Positions 6,072 through 7,065 of a stretch of 7,065 nucleotides of DNA are shown here, in pieces. The stretch lies in assembly GCA_016203375.1 (NCBI GenBank), contig JACQMX010000112.1, positions 1 through 7,065 on the forward strand, in the 5' to 3' direction. The notes beneath the pieces were generated by a model that was not told where the DNA came from, did not search any database, and saw only the letters and a program-made list of their open reading frames with translations. Positions within the stretch are counted from its first letter, which is position 1; each line of letters opens with the position of its first letter. The stretch is from Candidatus Woesearchaeota archaeon. GTDB lineage: Archaea > Nanobdellota > Nanobdellia > Woesearchaeales > UBA12501. Both the position numbers and the translations under genes were made by a program.

Positions 6072-6081
6072 TTTTTATATT
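6072..6081 (+). promoter_or_regulatory. TATA box of the glycosyltransferase gene
   Basis: TTTTTATATT lies in the 33-base gap after the M23-like gene. Its centre is about 18 bases before the ATG at 6096 and about 24 before the in-frame ATG at 6102. The usual 25-27 base spacing therefore favours a leaderless message starting at 6102. The T-rich gap may also terminate the upstream transcript. Confidence 0.6.
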
Positions 6082-6095
6082 TCTCTCATTTCTTA

Positions 6096-6884
6096 ATGCC
6101 CATGAATGTGATTATGAATGATCAGAGCATACAGCCAAAAATTCTCGTTGGTATTGTAACCTACGACGGCCATCGCTATGCGTTAGACAGGCTTCTCGAA
6201 GCGATAAACAAGTTTACGTATCCCCATTTCACTGTCATTTTTGCTGACAATTCAGCGACAGATGAATACAAGCAGCTTCTCGAGAGCAAAGGATTTGAAG
6301 TGCTCAAAGACGCAAGCGACGGCACGCGTATTGATCGCATCATTCGCGGCAGAAACACGCTTCGCGCTGCCTGCCTTGAACGTGGCTATGATTACTTATT
6401 CTTTCTTGACAGCGATGTCATTCCTCCAGTAAATATCCTAGAACAGCTTCTCCGCCATAAAAAAGATGTCCTTACCGGCATTTATCTCGGCGCAAGCAAA
6501 TTTGGCGACAAGACAGAGATCCAGCCAGTTCTCTACGCGCCCTTCTCTGATAAGCAAGTACGAACCATGCTCATTAAAGAGGTGCTTGACGAGAAGATTC
6601 TACCCATTGCGGCTGCAGGTCTCGGCTGCTGCCTTATCCATCGCCATGTCTTGGAAAGGATTGCCTTTCGAAATATTGCCATCTCAACGACCGGCGGCGA
6701 AGACGCTGCCTTCTTTAAGGATGTACAAAGTCTTGGCATCACGCCATATGGAGATACGTCCATGAAATGCTTTCATATGTCTTATCCTGAAGGCGACAAG
6801 CGCAACGAGTTCTATACGTTTGAGAACTATATAAAAAAATATCAGCGTGGAACGAACTATAGTTTTGATATCAGCTTTGGATAA
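6096..6884 (+). CDS. GT-A fold glycosyltransferase, family 2-like
   Basis: The protein is 262 residues, soluble, with no membrane segment. It begins with the nucleotide-binding strand KILVGIVTYDG (15-25) and continues with VIFADNSATDEY (47-58). The motif LFFLDSDVIPP (101-111) holds the DxD pair Asp105/Asp107 that binds the metal and sugar nucleotide. GGEDAAFF (200-207) offers the acceptor-side Glu-Asp, and a later His227 sits where related enzymes carry a metal-binding His. The region RGRNTLRAACLERGYDYLFF (84-103) resembles Anp1/GT2-like proteins common in archaeal genomes and phages. Donor and acceptor cannot be predicted. Surface glycan or S-layer glycosylation is a guess. The start may be Met3 (6102), judged by TATA spacing. 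A 12-bp stem starts immediately after the stop. Confidence 0.87.
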   Translation: MPMNVIMNDQSIQPKILVGIVTYDGHRYALDRLLEAINKFTYPHFTVIFADNSATDEYKQLLESKGFEVLKDASDGTRIDRIIRGRNTLRAACLERGYDYLFFLDSDVIPPVNILEQLLRHKKDVLTGIYLGASKFGDKTEIQPVLYAPFSDKQVRTMLIKEVLDEKILPIAAAGLGCCLIHRHVLERIAFRNIAISTTGGEDAAFFKDVQSLGITPYGDTSMKCFHMSYPEGDKRNEFYTFENYIKKYQRGTNYSFDISFG

Positions 6885-6962
6885 CGCAAACTCGCCGCTC
6901 GGAGCTATCCCCGACCTAAAGTTCGGGGTTTTACGCTCCTCGCACCGATAGGCGAGTTTGCG
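6885..6962. repeat. Nested three-level hairpin next to the glycosyltransferase stop
   Basis: The outer stem pairs CGCAAACTCGCC (6885-6896) perfectly with 6951-6962. Inside it GGAGC (6901-6905) pairs with GCTCC (6935-6939), and inside that CCCCGA (6909-6914) pairs with TCGGGG (6923-6928). An alternative pairing, CTATC (6905-6909) with GATAG (6947-6951), would compete. The stem begins with the first base after the stop codon, so it belongs to the 3' end of the mRNA or to a separate RNA on either strand. No T-run follows on the plus strand. Confidence 0.8.
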
Positions 6963-6998
6963 GGATTCAAAAATTGCGCACTAAAGTGCGGGGTATTA
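6916..6998 (+). repeat. Direct repeat, two copies of an 18-base hairpin motif
   Basis: CTAAAGTTCGGGGTTTTA (6916-6933) recurs as CTAAAGTGCGGGGTATTA (6981-6998): 16 of 18 bases match, with a 65-base period. Each copy forms the right half of a small stem (CCCCGA with TCGGGG, and CGCACT with AGTGCG). One difference, T to G, is matched by a change on the pairing arm. Confidence 0.75.
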
Positions 6999-7015
6999 AA
7001 CCATGCGCAATTTTT
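6969..7015. terminator. 12-bp inverted repeat, possible bidirectional terminator
   Basis: AAAAATTGCGCA (6969-6980) pairs perfectly with TGCGCAATTTTT (7004-7015) across a 23-base loop. Each strand therefore ends its stem with a run of five T, which would suit termination in both directions. The left arm can instead form CGCACT/AGTGCG (6977-6990), so two exclusive folds exist. It lies about 85 bases past the glycosyltransferase stop. Confidence 0.6.
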
Positions 7016-7019
7016 CAAT

Positions 7020-7031
7020 AATTCTAGAATT
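7020..7031. repeat. 12-base perfect palindrome
   Basis: AATTCTAGAATT is a perfect palindrome just right of the second hairpin. It could be a dimeric protein site or chance in AT-rich DNA. Confidence 0.4.
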
Positions 7032-7043
7032 GGTTATTTTGTT

Positions 7044-7065
7044 TAAAAAAATAAAAAGAAAAAAA
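7044..7065 (-). terminator. T-rich tract on the minus strand at the right edge
   Basis: The last 22 bases are almost all A on the plus strand, which reads as repeated oligo-T on the minus strand. This is the form of an archaeal terminator for a minus-strand gene ending just beyond the window. No gene is visible to confirm it. Confidence 0.35.

Noticed and set aside
6885..7015. CRISPR array
   Set aside because: Only two copies of an 18-base motif, with flanking complementary arms rather than spacers of even length, and no cas genes.

Overview
The window looks like a piece of archaeal chromosome, most likely from an uncultivated small-genome lineage of the DPANN type (Woesearchaeota-like). That placement is inference. 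What the sequence shows is an archaeal/eukaryotic-type ribosomal protein eL33 (L35Ae), an archaeal TctA-like permease, and TATA-box promoters placed so close to start codons that most messages should be leaderless. No rRNA, tRNA, CRISPR array, transposase or phage gene was found.

Layout from left to right. (1) A short AG dinucleotide tract, then eL33 on the minus strand. (2) A 127-base divergent promoter region, then a plus-strand membrane-anchored transglutaminase-like cysteine protein. (3) A minus-strand polytopic TctA/COG1784-type membrane protein whose stop lies one base from the transglutaminase stop. (4) About 370 bases without a gene (2734-3104). They hold a T-rich terminator for the purine operon, a 24-bp near-perfect hairpin and two smaller stems, possibly an unrecognised structured RNA. 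(5) A minus-strand two-gene operon, purO (IMP cyclohydrolase, long bacterial-like form) followed after one base by a stand-alone AICAR formyltransferase (the C-terminal half of a normal PurH). (6) A divergent promoter region, then a plus-strand lipoprotein-like protein that appears to carry a decayed M23/LytM fold without zinc ligands. (7) A plus-strand cytosolic GT-A family glycosyltransferase. (8) A 3' region with two large hairpins that share an 18-base motif, a 12-base palindrome and an A-rich right edge.

How the genes relate. The two pur genes catalyse consecutive reactions, AICAR to FAICAR to IMP, and rebuild from separate proteins the two activities of bacterial PurH. The transglutaminase-like, M23-like and glycosyltransferase proteins all suggest cell-surface work, but only by class; each has its own promoter and nothing ties them into one pathway. 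The observations most worth a second look are the intergenic hairpins, the purO/formyltransferase pair and the metal-site-less M23-like lipoprotein.
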